Origin: Loigolactobacillus binensis
GTDB taxonomy: Bacteria; Bacillota; Bacilli; Lactobacillales; Lactobacillaceae
Assembly (NCBI RefSeq): GCF_005405165.1
Contig: NZ_BJDN01000003.1
Location: forward strand, 99,013 to 163,012
DNA: 64,000 nucleotides
Direction of reading: 5' to 3'
The notes below the pieces were generated by a model. The model ran no database searches. It was not told the DNA's origin and worked only from the letters and a program-made list of their open reading frames with translations. Both the position numbers and the translations under genes were made by a program. Below are positions 42,984 to 51,447 of this stretch, one piece after another (positions within the stretch are counted from its first letter, which is position 1; each line of letters opens with the position of its first letter).

Positions 42984-43796
42984 ATGTCAGTAGAAAAAAC
43001 AAATTGGTTAGAAATTGCAGGTAAAGTTTATATTGTAACTGGTGGCTCTTCGGGTATCGGTAAAGCAATTGTTGATGAATTATTAGCTGATGGCGCAAAA
43101 GTTGTTAACGCTGATTTGAATGATGACGAACGTCAAAATGATAATTATCTTTTTGTGAAAACGGATGTCACTAATAAAACGGATGTTGCAAATGTTGTCG
43201 CTAAAGCTAAAGCGCATTTTGGCACAATTGATGGCTTAGTTAACAATGCTGGAATCAACATCCCTCGTATTTTGGTTGATCCGGTTGACCCTACTGGTAA
43301 GTATGTTATCAGTGAAGAAAATTATGACAAGATGTTTACTGTTAACGTGAAGAGTGTGTTTCTAATGTCTTCTGCAGTTGCTAAAGTGTTAGTCGAAAAG
43401 AAACATGGCACGATCGTAAACATGTCATCTGAATCAGGATTAGAAGGTTCGCAAGGTGCCAGCATTTATTCAGGAACTAAAGGGGCAATCAATGGCTTTA
43501 CTAGAGCGTGGGCTAAAGAATTAGGTCAGTATAATGTGCGTTGTATTGGTGTCGCTCCAGGTGTTTTAGAAGCAACCGGATTAAGAACTTTATCATATGA
43601 AGAGGGCCTAGCCTATTCGCGGCATAAAACCGTTGAACAATTACGTGCGGGTTATGCTAATACTTCAACGATCCCGTTAGGTCGCAGTGGTAAATTAGCC
43701 GAAATTGCAAATTTAGTTGCTTATTTCTTGTCCGATCGTGCAGGGTACATGACTGGGCAAACAGTCAATGTTTCTGGCGGGAAATCACGTGGCTAA
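42984..43796 (+). CDS. Sorbitol-6-phosphate dehydrogenase-like SDR, second copy
   Basis: 270 residues; TGGSSGIG (about 20-27), NNAGI, NMSSESG, YSGTK. It keeps the same C-terminal insert (RHKTVEQLRAGYANTSTIPL) as the protein at 32502. Here it stands with a galactitol-type PTS and tagatose-phosphate enzymes, so it may oxidise a hexitol phosphate to tagatose 6-phosphate or fructose 6-phosphate. Substrate not determinable. Confidence 0.85.
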   Translation: MSVEKTNWLEIAGKVYIVTGGSSGIGKAIVDELLADGAKVVNADLNDDERQNDNYLFVKTDVTNKTDVANVVAKAKAHFGTIDGLVNNAGINIPRILVDPVDPTGKYVISEENYDKMFTVNVKSVFLMSSAVAKVLVEKKHGTIVNMSSESGLEGSQGASIYSGTKGAINGFTRAWAKELGQYNVRCIGVAPGVLEATGLRTLSYEEGLAYSRHKTVEQLRAGYANTSTIPLGRSGKLAEIANLVAYFLSDRAGYMTGQTVNVSGGKSRG

Positions 43797-43826
43797 TTAC
43801 TAAAACTTAAGGGAGTCTAAGGAAAT

Positions 43827-44813
43827 ATGAATAAAGAAAAATACAATCATTTAGAAGCTTTATCAACAAAGGATGGCATTATTGATGCGTTAGCAATCGA
43901 TCAGCGCGGATCACTTAAAAAAATGCTGGCGGCCGGGAATCCAGATACTAAGGCTAATGGTTATGATATTATCAAGTTCAAAACCGCTATTTCGGAAGAG
44001 CTAACGCCTTATGCTTCAGCTATTCTTTTGGATCCTGAGTACGGGTTACCAGCTGCTAAAGCGCGGCATAAGAATGCAGGTCTGTTAATGTCATACGAGA
44101 AGACGGGCTATGATACAACACAGCCGGGACGTTTTCCGGATCTTTTGGAAGATTGGTCGGTTCGCCGACTAAAGGAATTAGGTGTCGATGCGGTTAAATT
44201 TTTACTTTATTATGATCCAGACGAAGCCGAAGAAATCAATAATCGTAAACAGGCATTTGTTGAGCGAGTCGGAGCAGAAGCTGCACAATATAATTTACCC
44301 TTTTTCTTGGAATTAGTTTCTTATGATGCCAATATTGAGGATGCCAAAAGTGAAAAATACGCAAAAGTAAAGCCGCATAAAGTCATTGAGTTGACCAAAG
44401 AATTCTCTGATCCTAAATATGATGTAACCGTGCTTAAAGTTGAAGTTCCGGTGAATATGGCATTTGTAGAAGGCTATACCAGTACAGGGGTAATTCCACT
44501 TTATACTAGAGCAGAAGCACTTAAATACTATAAAGATCAAAGCGATGCAACTGCGCTACCATTTATCTTTCTCAGTGCTGGTGTAAGTAATGAATTATTT
44601 TTGAAGGAATTGAATTTTGCTAAGGAAGCTGGCTCTACATTCAATGGTGTTCTATGTGGTCGTGCGACTTGGAAGCCTGGGGTGGTTCCTTTTGCCAAAG
44701 ATGGTGAACAAGCTGGTCGTGATTGGATGAAGACTGAGGGCAAGAAGAACATTGAACGTTTAAATGAAGTTCTTGCTAAAACAGCTTCTTCTTGGAAAGA
44801 AAAAATCAAATAA
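43827..44813 (+). CDS. lacD: Tagatose-1,6-bisphosphate aldolase
   Basis: 328-residue class I aldolase of the LacD family, cleaving tagatose 1,6-bisphosphate to dihydroxyacetone phosphate and glyceraldehyde 3-phosphate. DALAIDQRGSLKKML at the N-terminus, VKFLLYYDPD, DVTVLKVEVPVN (Schiff-base lysine) and LSAGVSNE are family motifs. It is 30 bp after the SDR gene. May also serve the gat operon at 9-12 kb. Confidence 0.93.
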   Translation: MNKEKYNHLEALSTKDGIIDALAIDQRGSLKKMLAAGNPDTKANGYDIIKFKTAISEELTPYASAILLDPEYGLPAAKARHKNAGLLMSYEKTGYDTTQPGRFPDLLEDWSVRRLKELGVDAVKFLLYYDPDEAEEINNRKQAFVERVGAEAAQYNLPFFLELVSYDANIEDAKSEKYAKVKPHKVIELTKEFSDPKYDVTVLKVEVPVNMAFVEGYTSTGVIPLYTRAEALKYYKDQSDATALPFIFLSAGVSNELFLKELNFAKEAGSTFNGVLCGRATWKPGVVPFAKDGEQAGRDWMKTEGKKNIERLNEVLAKTASSWKEKIK

Positions 44814-44904
44814 TAATCGTGAGTGTCATAATATTGCCATATTCAACCTGATTTAAAATGTTGATATTGTGGGATATATGGCACTTTTTTTGGAGGCCAA
44901 AATA

Positions 44905-45843
44905 ATGATATTAACGGTGACAATGAACCCTTCGATCGATGTATCTTATCCACTTAACCATTTAAAAATAGATGATGTTAACCGGACTACAGAAGTCAGT
45001 AAAACTGCGGGCGGTAAGGGCTTAAATGTTTCGCGAGTTATTCAGCAATTAGGAACCAAGATACTGGCGACAGGAATAATTGGTGGTTTCTTTGGACAAT
45101 TTATTGAAACTAAATTATCTGAGGATCATATTGAGCATAATTTTTATAAAATTGATCAGGAATCTAGAGAATGTATTGCGATTTTACATGATGGTGGCAA
45201 TCAAACAGAGATACTGGAGTCAGGCCCTGTTCTTAGTGAAGAAGAAAAGAATGCTTTCTTAAATCACTATAATGATTTATTGGCGCAGTCCTCATTAGTG
45301 ACTATTTCAGGCAGTTTGCCAAGCGGAGTCAATCCAAATTTTTATGCCCTAATGGTTCGATTGGCCCATGGAAAAGGAAAAAAAGTGTTACTAGATACAT
45401 CTGGTGAGTCCCTAAAAACGGCATTATTAAGTCAGGAAAAACCAGATTTAATCAAGCCAAACGAAGAGGAACTTCAGCAATTAATTCCCATTGAGCTAAA
45501 TATTCATAATCCCGAATCATTAAAGGCAGCCCTTTCCACACCGGATCTAAAAGATGTAGAATGGATTTGTGTTTCTTTAGGGAAGGCAGGTGCTTTTGTT
45601 AAACATGGTTCCACTTTCTATTCGGTCAGCATTCCAGCCATTAACGTGGTCAATCCCGTTGGTTCTGGCGACGCAACCTTAGCGGGTTTAGCAGTGGCCA
45701 TTGATTCGCATCAAAGCGATGAAGTGATTTTAAAAACGGCAATGACGACCGGAATGTTGAATACGATGGAAAGGCAAACTGGCTTTATTGATTCAGATAA
45801 ATTTGATGAATACTTTAAGAAAGTTCTGGTGACACAGGTATGA
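44905..45843 (+). CDS. lacC: Tagatose-6-phosphate kinase (PfkB family)
   Basis: 312-residue PfkB-type kinase: LTVTMNPSIDVSY, AGGKGLNVSRV (sugar binding), ISGSLPSG and NPVGSGDATLAG (catalytic Asp, anion hole). It phosphorylates tagatose 6-phosphate at C1; fructose-1-phosphate kinases are close relatives, but lacD next door supports tagatose. ATG 44905 has SD TTGGAGG; earlier in-frame ATGs do not. Confidence 0.88.
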   Translation: MILTVTMNPSIDVSYPLNHLKIDDVNRTTEVSKTAGGKGLNVSRVIQQLGTKILATGIIGGFFGQFIETKLSEDHIEHNFYKIDQESRECIAILHDGGNQTEILESGPVLSEEEKNAFLNHYNDLLAQSSLVTISGSLPSGVNPNFYALMVRLAHGKGKKVLLDTSGESLKTALLSQEKPDLIKPNEEELQQLIPIELNIHNPESLKAALSTPDLKDVEWICVSLGKAGAFVKHGSTFYSVSIPAINVVNPVGSGDATLAGLAVAIDSHQSDEVILKTAMTTGMLNTMERQTGFIDSDKFDEYFKKVLVTQV

Positions 45844-46742
45844 GTGAAGAAGATGCGACTTTGGTACAAATTGAAAATGATGATCTAAGCGTAACGATTT
45901 CAACCTTAGGGGCTGAATTACAACGTATTTACAGTAAGAAATATGCCTTTGACTATTTATGGAACGATAACAAGCGCGGTTATTGGAAACGGCACGCACC
46001 GATCCTTTTTCCATTCATTGGTCGTTCAAATCAAGATCAGTATTTAGTTAATGGGGCAACGTACCCGATGTCACAGCATGGTTTCATTCGTGATCACGTT
46101 TTTTCTGTTGTTGAAAAGGGTAGCGACTACGCAGTATTAAAATTTGCGGCAACAACCGAAACGAAAAAAATATATCCTTTTGCATTCAGTTTTTCAGTTC
46201 GTTATACTTTGAGTGGCAGTGGGCTGCAAGAGACCTTCACTGTCGCTAACGATGATGATAAGCCATTATCATTTTCATTAGGGTCTCATCCTGGGTTTAA
46301 CGTCGAAAACGATCTTGCGCAATATCAACTAATGGTTACTAAGACTGATACGAACACGCCATTAAAACAATTTGAAATCGGCCCTGTTCCTTTTCGTGAC
46401 GGTAAAGTCGTGCCGTTTGCGGCGGCCACTGCTAATAATGAGATCGATCTGAGCCATCAGTTATTAGATGATGGTCTGATCATATTGGCCAACCAGGATA
46501 TTCAACAAATCAAATTACAATCAACTTCGACGAAGCGGCGGGTTACGCTGTCATTGGCGGACTTTCCTTACATTGCACTTTGGAGCCCAGAGAAGAAAAA
46601 TGCACCATTCGTCTGTATCGAACCATTTGCAGGATTACCCGATGAATATGGCCAACCAGGCGATATTTTCAAAAAGTTAGGCAATAATACACTAGCTGCA
46701 GGTAAAAATCAGCAGTTTAGTTATCAGCTTACCTTTGAATAA
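45840..46742 (+). CDS. lacX: Aldose 1-epimerase family protein (LacX-like)
   Basis: 300-residue beta-sandwich mutarotase-like protein; ILFPFIGRSNQDQYLVNGATYPMSQHGFIRDHVF and SFSLGSHPGFNV hold the conserved histidines. LacX often accompanies lacCD in Gram-positives, with uncertain function. Its ATG overlaps the lacC stop (ATGA). Confidence 0.85.
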   Translation: MSEEDATLVQIENDDLSVTISTLGAELQRIYSKKYAFDYLWNDNKRGYWKRHAPILFPFIGRSNQDQYLVNGATYPMSQHGFIRDHVFSVVEKGSDYAVLKFAATTETKKIYPFAFSFSVRYTLSGSGLQETFTVANDDDKPLSFSLGSHPGFNVENDLAQYQLMVTKTDTNTPLKQFEIGPVPFRDGKVVPFAAATANNEIDLSHQLLDDGLIILANQDIQQIKLQSTSTKRRVTLSLADFPYIALWSPEKKNAPFVCIEPFAGLPDEYGQPGDIFKKLGNNTLAAGKNQQFSYQLTFE

Positions 46743-46891
46743 TCTAGGCTGTGTTTGGGAAATAATGCAGGGTCGATTTCAGCCTAAATATGGTTGAAAA
46801 AACTTTGCAGTGCTGCAAGCAAAATTATGATCAATCAGTAAACGCGACCATTCTCTAATTGGGAAATTGCTAAATATGAGGGGGATAAATA

Positions 46892-47533
46892 ATGACCGAG
46901 TTTTTTTTCATTCGCCATGGCCAAACCATTACTAATCAAGAAGGACGAATCAATGGTGCCCATATTGATACACCATTGACCACGGCCGGAATTAGTGGTG
47001 CGCAAGCCGCTGGCAAAGTACTGCAACAGGTTCATTTTAATCAAGTTTTTGTTAGCCCACAAAAGCGCGCGCAAAAAACGGCGCAATTGGTATTGGCAAA
47101 CAATATGACTAAAAAACTACAAATAGTTGATCTACTGCAGGAATTAAACTTTGGTGATTGGGAAGGTCGCTTAATTGCCGACGGTAAACTTGATCCTGCT
47201 GTTAGTCGTTTCTTTAATGATCCAGAAAATTATGATCCTAGTAGTTTTCATGGTGAAACTTTTTCAGAAGTAGTCGCGCGGGGACAACATTTTTTGCAGC
47301 AGGTGATGACTAAATTTCCAACGCAGCGCGTTTTAGTAGTTGGCCACGGGACAATGTTGACCTTGATGATTCGTTCGGCATTGGGTGCAAGTATTGGTGA
47401 AATTATGACCCAACCCAAGCTCAGTAATGACAGTATTAGTGTGATGCGTGGTGGGATAGACACTGATTTTGTGTTGGAACGCTGGAATGATACTAGCTTT
47501 TTACCTGCTATGACTAAAGCCGCTGACTATTAG
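46892..47533 (+). CDS. Histidine phosphatase superfamily protein (phosphoglycerate-mutase-like)
   Basis: 213 residues; FIRHGQT (catalytic His 9), SPQKRAQKTAQL (arginine) and VVGHGTMLTLM (second His) define the fold. Likely a small-molecule phosphatase. SD GAGGGGG. No operon link is visible. Confidence 0.87.
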   Translation: MTEFFFIRHGQTITNQEGRINGAHIDTPLTTAGISGAQAAGKVLQQVHFNQVFVSPQKRAQKTAQLVLANNMTKKLQIVDLLQELNFGDWEGRLIADGKLDPAVSRFFNDPENYDPSSFHGETFSEVVARGQHFLQQVMTKFPTQRVLVVGHGTMLTLMIRSALGASIGEIMTQPKLSNDSISVMRGGIDTDFVLERWNDTSFLPAMTKAADY

Positions 47534-47578
47534 TGTTAACGGGAAAAAGTGTTTAATTTAGTACTAAATGAAGCATTG

Positions 47579-47624
47579 AAAGAGGCAAGTGTGTTCACAG
47601 TGAGTGAATAGACCTGCCTCTTTT
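47579..47624 (+). terminator. Hairpin after phosphatase gene
   Basis: AAAGAGGCA (47579-47587) pairs with TGCCTCTTT (47615-47623) with an inner GTTCAC/GTGAAT stem; T-rich end, usable from both sides. Confidence 0.6.
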
Positions 47625-47645
47625 AATGGACCTGTTATTGTTCGG

Positions 47646-47999
47646 TTAAAAATCAAAAATATCTTTGATTGCTGCTAACGTTAATTGCACTAATTTCTGG
47701 TTTGCTGCACCAATAATCTCACCATGGCGACTTCGAAAGTCGAAACCATGTAATTGTTGAAAAAGTAACATTCCTTTTACATCTAATTTGGGGTCAATGA
47801 TTTGTTGGCGAAACAAGTCATTTTTTCGAATGGTACTGGTGATCGGGATAACCTGAACCAAAGGTGTTGCTTGATTATATTCTGTAGCGCTAACAACGAG
47901 ATAAGGGCGCCGAATATTATTTGTTTTGGGATCATGGCCACCCGTTTCATGACCTGAATGGGGTTCAAAGTCTAGCCAAATGAGATCGCCTTGCCGCCC
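47646..47999 (-). pseudogene. MazF/PemK-like toxin gene, 5' end lost
   Basis: The minus-strand frame upstream of TTG 47861 continues as RQGDLIWLDFEPHSGHETGG…NNIRRPYLVVSATEYNQATPLVQVIPITST, an almost complete PemK/MazF endoribonuclease. The expected first few residues and any start codon are missing: at about 47999 the sequence becomes the antisense of a dnaB-like fragment and stops soon after. So the toxin was cut by recombination. No antitoxin gene is adjacent. The remaining protein probably cannot be made properly. Confidence 0.75.
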
Positions 48000-48379
48000 G
48001 CAATGATCGCCGCCAAGAGATCGAGACCATCACCCGCGAACTCAAATTACTGACTAACGAGCTAGATATTCCGATCATCTTATTTTCGCAGCTGAACCGG
48101 GAGCTGGAGAAGTGCCTTGATCGTACACCGCAGCTAGCCGATTTGCGCGAATCTGGCAGCATTGAACAGGATTCCAATGCCGTCAGCTTTTTATACCCTG
48201 TAAGTAATGATGAAGCATCCAAAAACGTGCGGCATTTAAACCTGATTTTCCGGAAAAACCGTTCCGGCCGTTTAACTGAGTTGGCCTTCAATTTCATTCC
48301 CGCCAAAATGCGTTTTGTGCCGCAGTTAGTCATGGAGACACCAGTGGCCATTATTGATCCGCAATATGCGCACCAATGA
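47999..48379 (+). pseudogene. C-terminal fragment of a DnaB-type replicative helicase
   Basis: About 125 codons reading RNDRRQEIETITRELKLL, then ELDIPIILFSQLNRELE, LADLRESGSIEQDSNAV and IFRKNRSGRLTELAF: the end of a RecA-like DnaB domain (motif H3 glutamine loop and the arginine-finger side). Walker A and the N-terminal domain are absent. It lacks an SD or sensible start and begins exactly where the mazF remnant is cut. GC-rich relative to its neighbours; probably a prophage or plasmid remnant. Confidence 0.8.
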
Positions 48380-48466
48380 TTGCGTTGTAGTGTTAGCAGC
48401 GCATAAGTGGCGTGGTAAATTAGAGCAATTGCTTGATTGTGATATATCAATTTAGGAGATAGTTAA

Positions 48467-48691
48467 ATGGCAGCATTCAATGGGCCACTGTTCGGCCCAT
48501 TACCACATGAATTAGTTCAGCTTGATTTTTTAGGTCGGCTCCTACAAGGTACCGAAAATAGTTATTGCTTAGGAAAGTTTCGATATTACGCCAATGATGC
48601 AGCTGAGTTTCTGCAGCTTCTACAATTTCTTTGTCAGAATCAGGCCAGCGCGCCGGGTATCCTGCGGCTATTGGGTGCAAAAAGGATTTAA
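48467..48691 (+). CDS. Unrecognised small ORF next to helicase fragment
   Basis: 74 codons with a good SD (TTAGGAGATAG) before the ATG. I do not recognise the product. The opposite strand is open over the same stretch (48477-48680) and its composition (WPDSDKEIVEAAETQLHHWR) also looks protein-like, so the coding strand is not certain. Possibly part of the same mobile-element remnant. Confidence 0.3.
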   Translation: MAAFNGPLFGPLPHELVQLDFLGRLLQGTENSYCLGKFRYYANDAAEFLQLLQFLCQNQASAPGILRLLGAKRI

Positions 48692-49027
48692 GAACGGGGG
48701 GTGAATGAAAAGTGAAAATTGCTCAGGCAGGGATAGAAAGTGGGGTTTAATAAATCTAAAAATATAACTTTTCTTAGTTTAGGCAAGTCATGCACTAATC
48801 AATTAAATAATATTTAGTTTGGAATATCAGTGATAAAATTGATGACAAAGAATTTGGTTATCCTTTTAGATGGTGATTCTGGTTTATCATTAATTCGATA
48901 AGAACGTAAAAAATCAGATTAAGGAAAGCTATTATCCATGATTTAAAAAATTATGTAAAATGGCGTTTTATTGTTAAAATGGTGATTATTATTTCGTGTG
49001 TAGATCAGATAATTCAAAAATATATGC

Positions 49028-49058
49028 TTGACTTATTAAAAAAATACGCTACTATACT
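49028..49058 (+). promoter_or_regulatory. Promoter of T-box-controlled hydantoinase operon
   Basis: -35 TTGACT (49028-49033) with either TACTAT (49050-49055, 16 bp) or TATACT (49053-49058, 19 bp) as -10. The 48692-49027 stretch before it shows nothing I can name. Confidence 0.5.
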
Positions 49059-49069
49059 AAGATATAAGC

Positions 49070-49340
49070 ACTTTAGATTAATATAAGATTAAAATTTAAG
49101 GGAAGAGTAGTCTTTTAACAACGTTAGACAGCAACCATTGATGATGAGAGAATGGAACGGTAATTTAGACGAATATGAACCCTATGTAATTAATGTTCAG
49201 TGCAAGCTGATCATTCGTAAGGATACGTTATAATTCCAGACATTATTTGTGTTGATGAGGTGTGAGTGGCAATACTCACATAAAAGAGGATGGTACCACG
49301 AAAGGCTTCGTTCCTGTTAAATCAGGAGCGGAGTCTTTTT
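49070..49340 (+). promoter_or_regulatory. T-box riboswitch, candidate methionine specifier
   Basis: T-box core GAGGATGGTACCACG (49286-49300), then terminator stem GGCTTCGTTCCTG (49304-49316) with 49323-49335 and five T. Near the 5' end AGTA (49106-49109) is followed by GTCT, which pairs with AGAC (49167-49170); right after that comes GAA (49171-49173), T, ATG (49175-49177), A. This GAA-N-ATG-A layout equals that of the leader at 957-1242. The T-box class is firm; tRNA-Met as ligand is inferred. Confidence 0.88.
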
Positions 49341-49385
49341 GTTTGTACTTAGTTCTTTAAATTACTATAAGATGAGGCGATTGCT

Positions 49386-51446
49386 TTGGTAGAACAAAAA
49401 AAGCGGTATTGGTTGGGAATTGATATTGGTGGAACGTTTACAGACTTTGCATTATATGATTCAGCATCACAGCAAACCTACGACCAAAAAATTCTTACTA
49501 ATACAGAAAATCCAGCCAATGGGATTATAGATGGATTAAAAAAATATGAAAAAATGGGTATTGATTTATCAAAAGTAGATTATTTTATTCATGGTATGAC
49601 AATTGGACTCAATACTTTACTTCAGCGTAATGGTTCGAAACTTGCGCTATTTGTCAGCAAAGGGTTTCGCGATATTTTAAATATCCAGAGATTACGTTTA
49701 CCTGTGCCCTATAATTTTTATTCACGTTTACCAGATGCACTTATTCCTAGAAGAAATGTTTTTCCAATTAAAGAACGTATTTTAGCAGATGGAACGGAAA
49801 AAGATAAAGTTAATTTTGATGAGGTAGATGTTGCGATGAAACAAATACAATTATCTAACTTAAATGGTGTAGTAATCAGTTTTCTACATAGTTATTTAGA
49901 ACCTAAACATGAGTTAGCTGTAAAACAATATATAAATAAATATTATCCGGATATTGACGTGGAATTGTCGTCAGATATTAGCAATGAGATTGGTGAATAT
50001 GAGCGGACAATATTAGCTTGTATTAATCTTTACATTAAAAATAGCGTCCAAAAGTATTTAAACACTTTAACTCAAAAAATTGAGCAAGAATCAATCGCCA
50101 CCATACCTCTAATTACCAAGTCTAATAGTGGTATTACAAATGTGAGCAATGCAATCAATCGTCCTGTTGAAACTCTATTTTCGGGGCCTGCTGCAGGAAT
50201 ACTTGGTGCCAGTAAAATAATTAAAAACGCTCGTGATCTTAATGCAATTACGGTAGATATTGGCGGGACAAGTGCGGATATTTCAATAATCGAAAAAGGG
50301 AACACTATTTTAACAACAAGTAATGAAATTAACGGTTTCCCGATTAATTCACCAGCAGTCTTATTGTATTCAATTGGTGCTGGTGGCGGGTCATATGCTT
50401 GGTTAGATAATGGCGGTATGCTGAAGGTGGGCCCCTCTTCGGCTGGCTCTACTCCTGGACCAGCTGCATATGGAACGGGAATGAAGCCTACACTTACGGA
50501 TGCATTTATCGTTTCGAACTATCTTAATCTGGATTCTTTTGCAGGTGGTGGAATCAAACTTGATGTAAATCGATCAATTAATGCAATTAACAGTATTGCA
50601 AAAAAATTGAAGATTCAAACGAAATCTGCTGCAAGTAAAATTGTTGATGTTGTAATTGCTAATATGACAACCGAGTTAAGCAGCATTCTAAGCCAACGCG
50701 GAATTGATCCACGTGATTTTTCACTTATATCTTATGGGGGTGCGGGACCTGTCCTTGCCAATTACTTGGCCGAAGAATTGGACTTGAAAAATGTTATTTT
50801 ACCTAAATCACCAGGAACATTATGTGCATTTGGGGCTCTGTATGCTGATTATGTTTTTAATGATAGTGCAGTATATTTTAAACGCCTAAACATAATAGAT
50901 AAATCTATTAAAAATATACTTGATAAGCTAAAGATTAATGCAAAAAAATGGTTAATCAAGCAAAACGATCAACGTTTGCAACAACCTGAATTAAAATATT
51001 TTATTAGTGCTCGTTATGTAGGACAAACACTACAAATTGAGGTACCAATAGATACTATGTGGGTTGAGCAGACTGATTTATTTAAAAATAAAGTTACTAC
51101 TCTATTTAATCAAATATATTTAAAAACATACAATCATAACTTACCAGAAGAAGATATTGAATTAACAAAAATCTCCGTTATTCTTCGTGGGCGTACACCT
51201 AAACCGAATATTAATAAGACCAATAAGAATGGAGTGTGGAACTCTGAGAATATAGGTAAGCGAAGTATTACCCTAAAAAACAAAGAAATTTCTGTCGATA
51301 TCTACAATCGTGATCAGCTTACTGTTGGTCAAAGTATTAGTGGCCCAGCTGTTATTGATCAAAATGATACCACAATATTAATTCTTCCATTATGGAAAGG
51401 GACTGTTGATGCACAATTAAACTTAATTCTAGAAAGGAAATTATAA
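49386..51446 (+). CDS. hyuA: Hydantoinase/oxoprolinase family protein, subunit A
   Basis: 686 residues with the actin-like ATPase fold of HyuA: WLGIDIGGTFTDFALYD at residues 9-25, phosphate loops ITVDIGGTSADISI (near 297) and LISYGGAGPVLANYLAEEL. With subunit B the family opens hydantoin-type rings or 5-oxoproline using ATP. The start is TTG 49386, 45 bases past the T-box terminator, with GATGAGG as SD. First gene of an eight-gene operon. Confidence 0.9.
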   Translation: MVEQKKRYWLGIDIGGTFTDFALYDSASQQTYDQKILTNTENPANGIIDGLKKYEKMGIDLSKVDYFIHGMTIGLNTLLQRNGSKLALFVSKGFRDILNIQRLRLPVPYNFYSRLPDALIPRRNVFPIKERILADGTEKDKVNFDEVDVAMKQIQLSNLNGVVISFLHSYLEPKHELAVKQYINKYYPDIDVELSSDISNEIGEYERTILACINLYIKNSVQKYLNTLTQKIEQESIATIPLITKSNSGITNVSNAINRPVETLFSGPAAGILGASKIIKNARDLNAITVDIGGTSADISIIEKGNTILTTSNEINGFPINSPAVLLYSIGAGGGSYAWLDNGGMLKVGPSSAGSTPGPAAYGTGMKPTLTDAFIVSNYLNLDSFAGGGIKLDVNRSINAINSIAKKLKIQTKSAASKIVDVVIANMTTELSSILSQRGIDPRDFSLISYGGAGPVLANYLAEELDLKNVILPKSPGTLCAFGALYADYVFNDSAVYFKRLNIIDKSIKNILDKLKINAKKWLIKQNDQRLQQPELKYFISARYVGQTLQIEVPIDTMWVEQTDLFKNKVTTLFNQIYLKTYNHNLPEEDIELTKISVILRGRTPKPNINKTNKNGVWNSENIGKRSITLKNKEISVDIYNRDQLTVGQSISGPAVIDQNDTTILILPLWKGTVDAQLNLILERKL

Positions 51447-51447
51447 A

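Noticed and set aside
47783..47968. Minus-strand frame overlapping the mazF remnant
   Set aside because: It is another reading frame of the recognised MazF-coding sequence.
48477..48680. Minus-strand open frame opposite the small ORF at 48467
   Set aside because: Protein-like composition, but its only start is a TTG without SD. Mentioned as an alternative rather than listed.
49155..49184. GAACGGT or GAACCCT as T-box specifier (Gly or Pro) in the second leader
   Set aside because: The GTCT/AGAC stem places the S-turn GAA at 49171-49173, so ATG 49175-49177 fits better and agrees with the first leader. Kept as an alternative.
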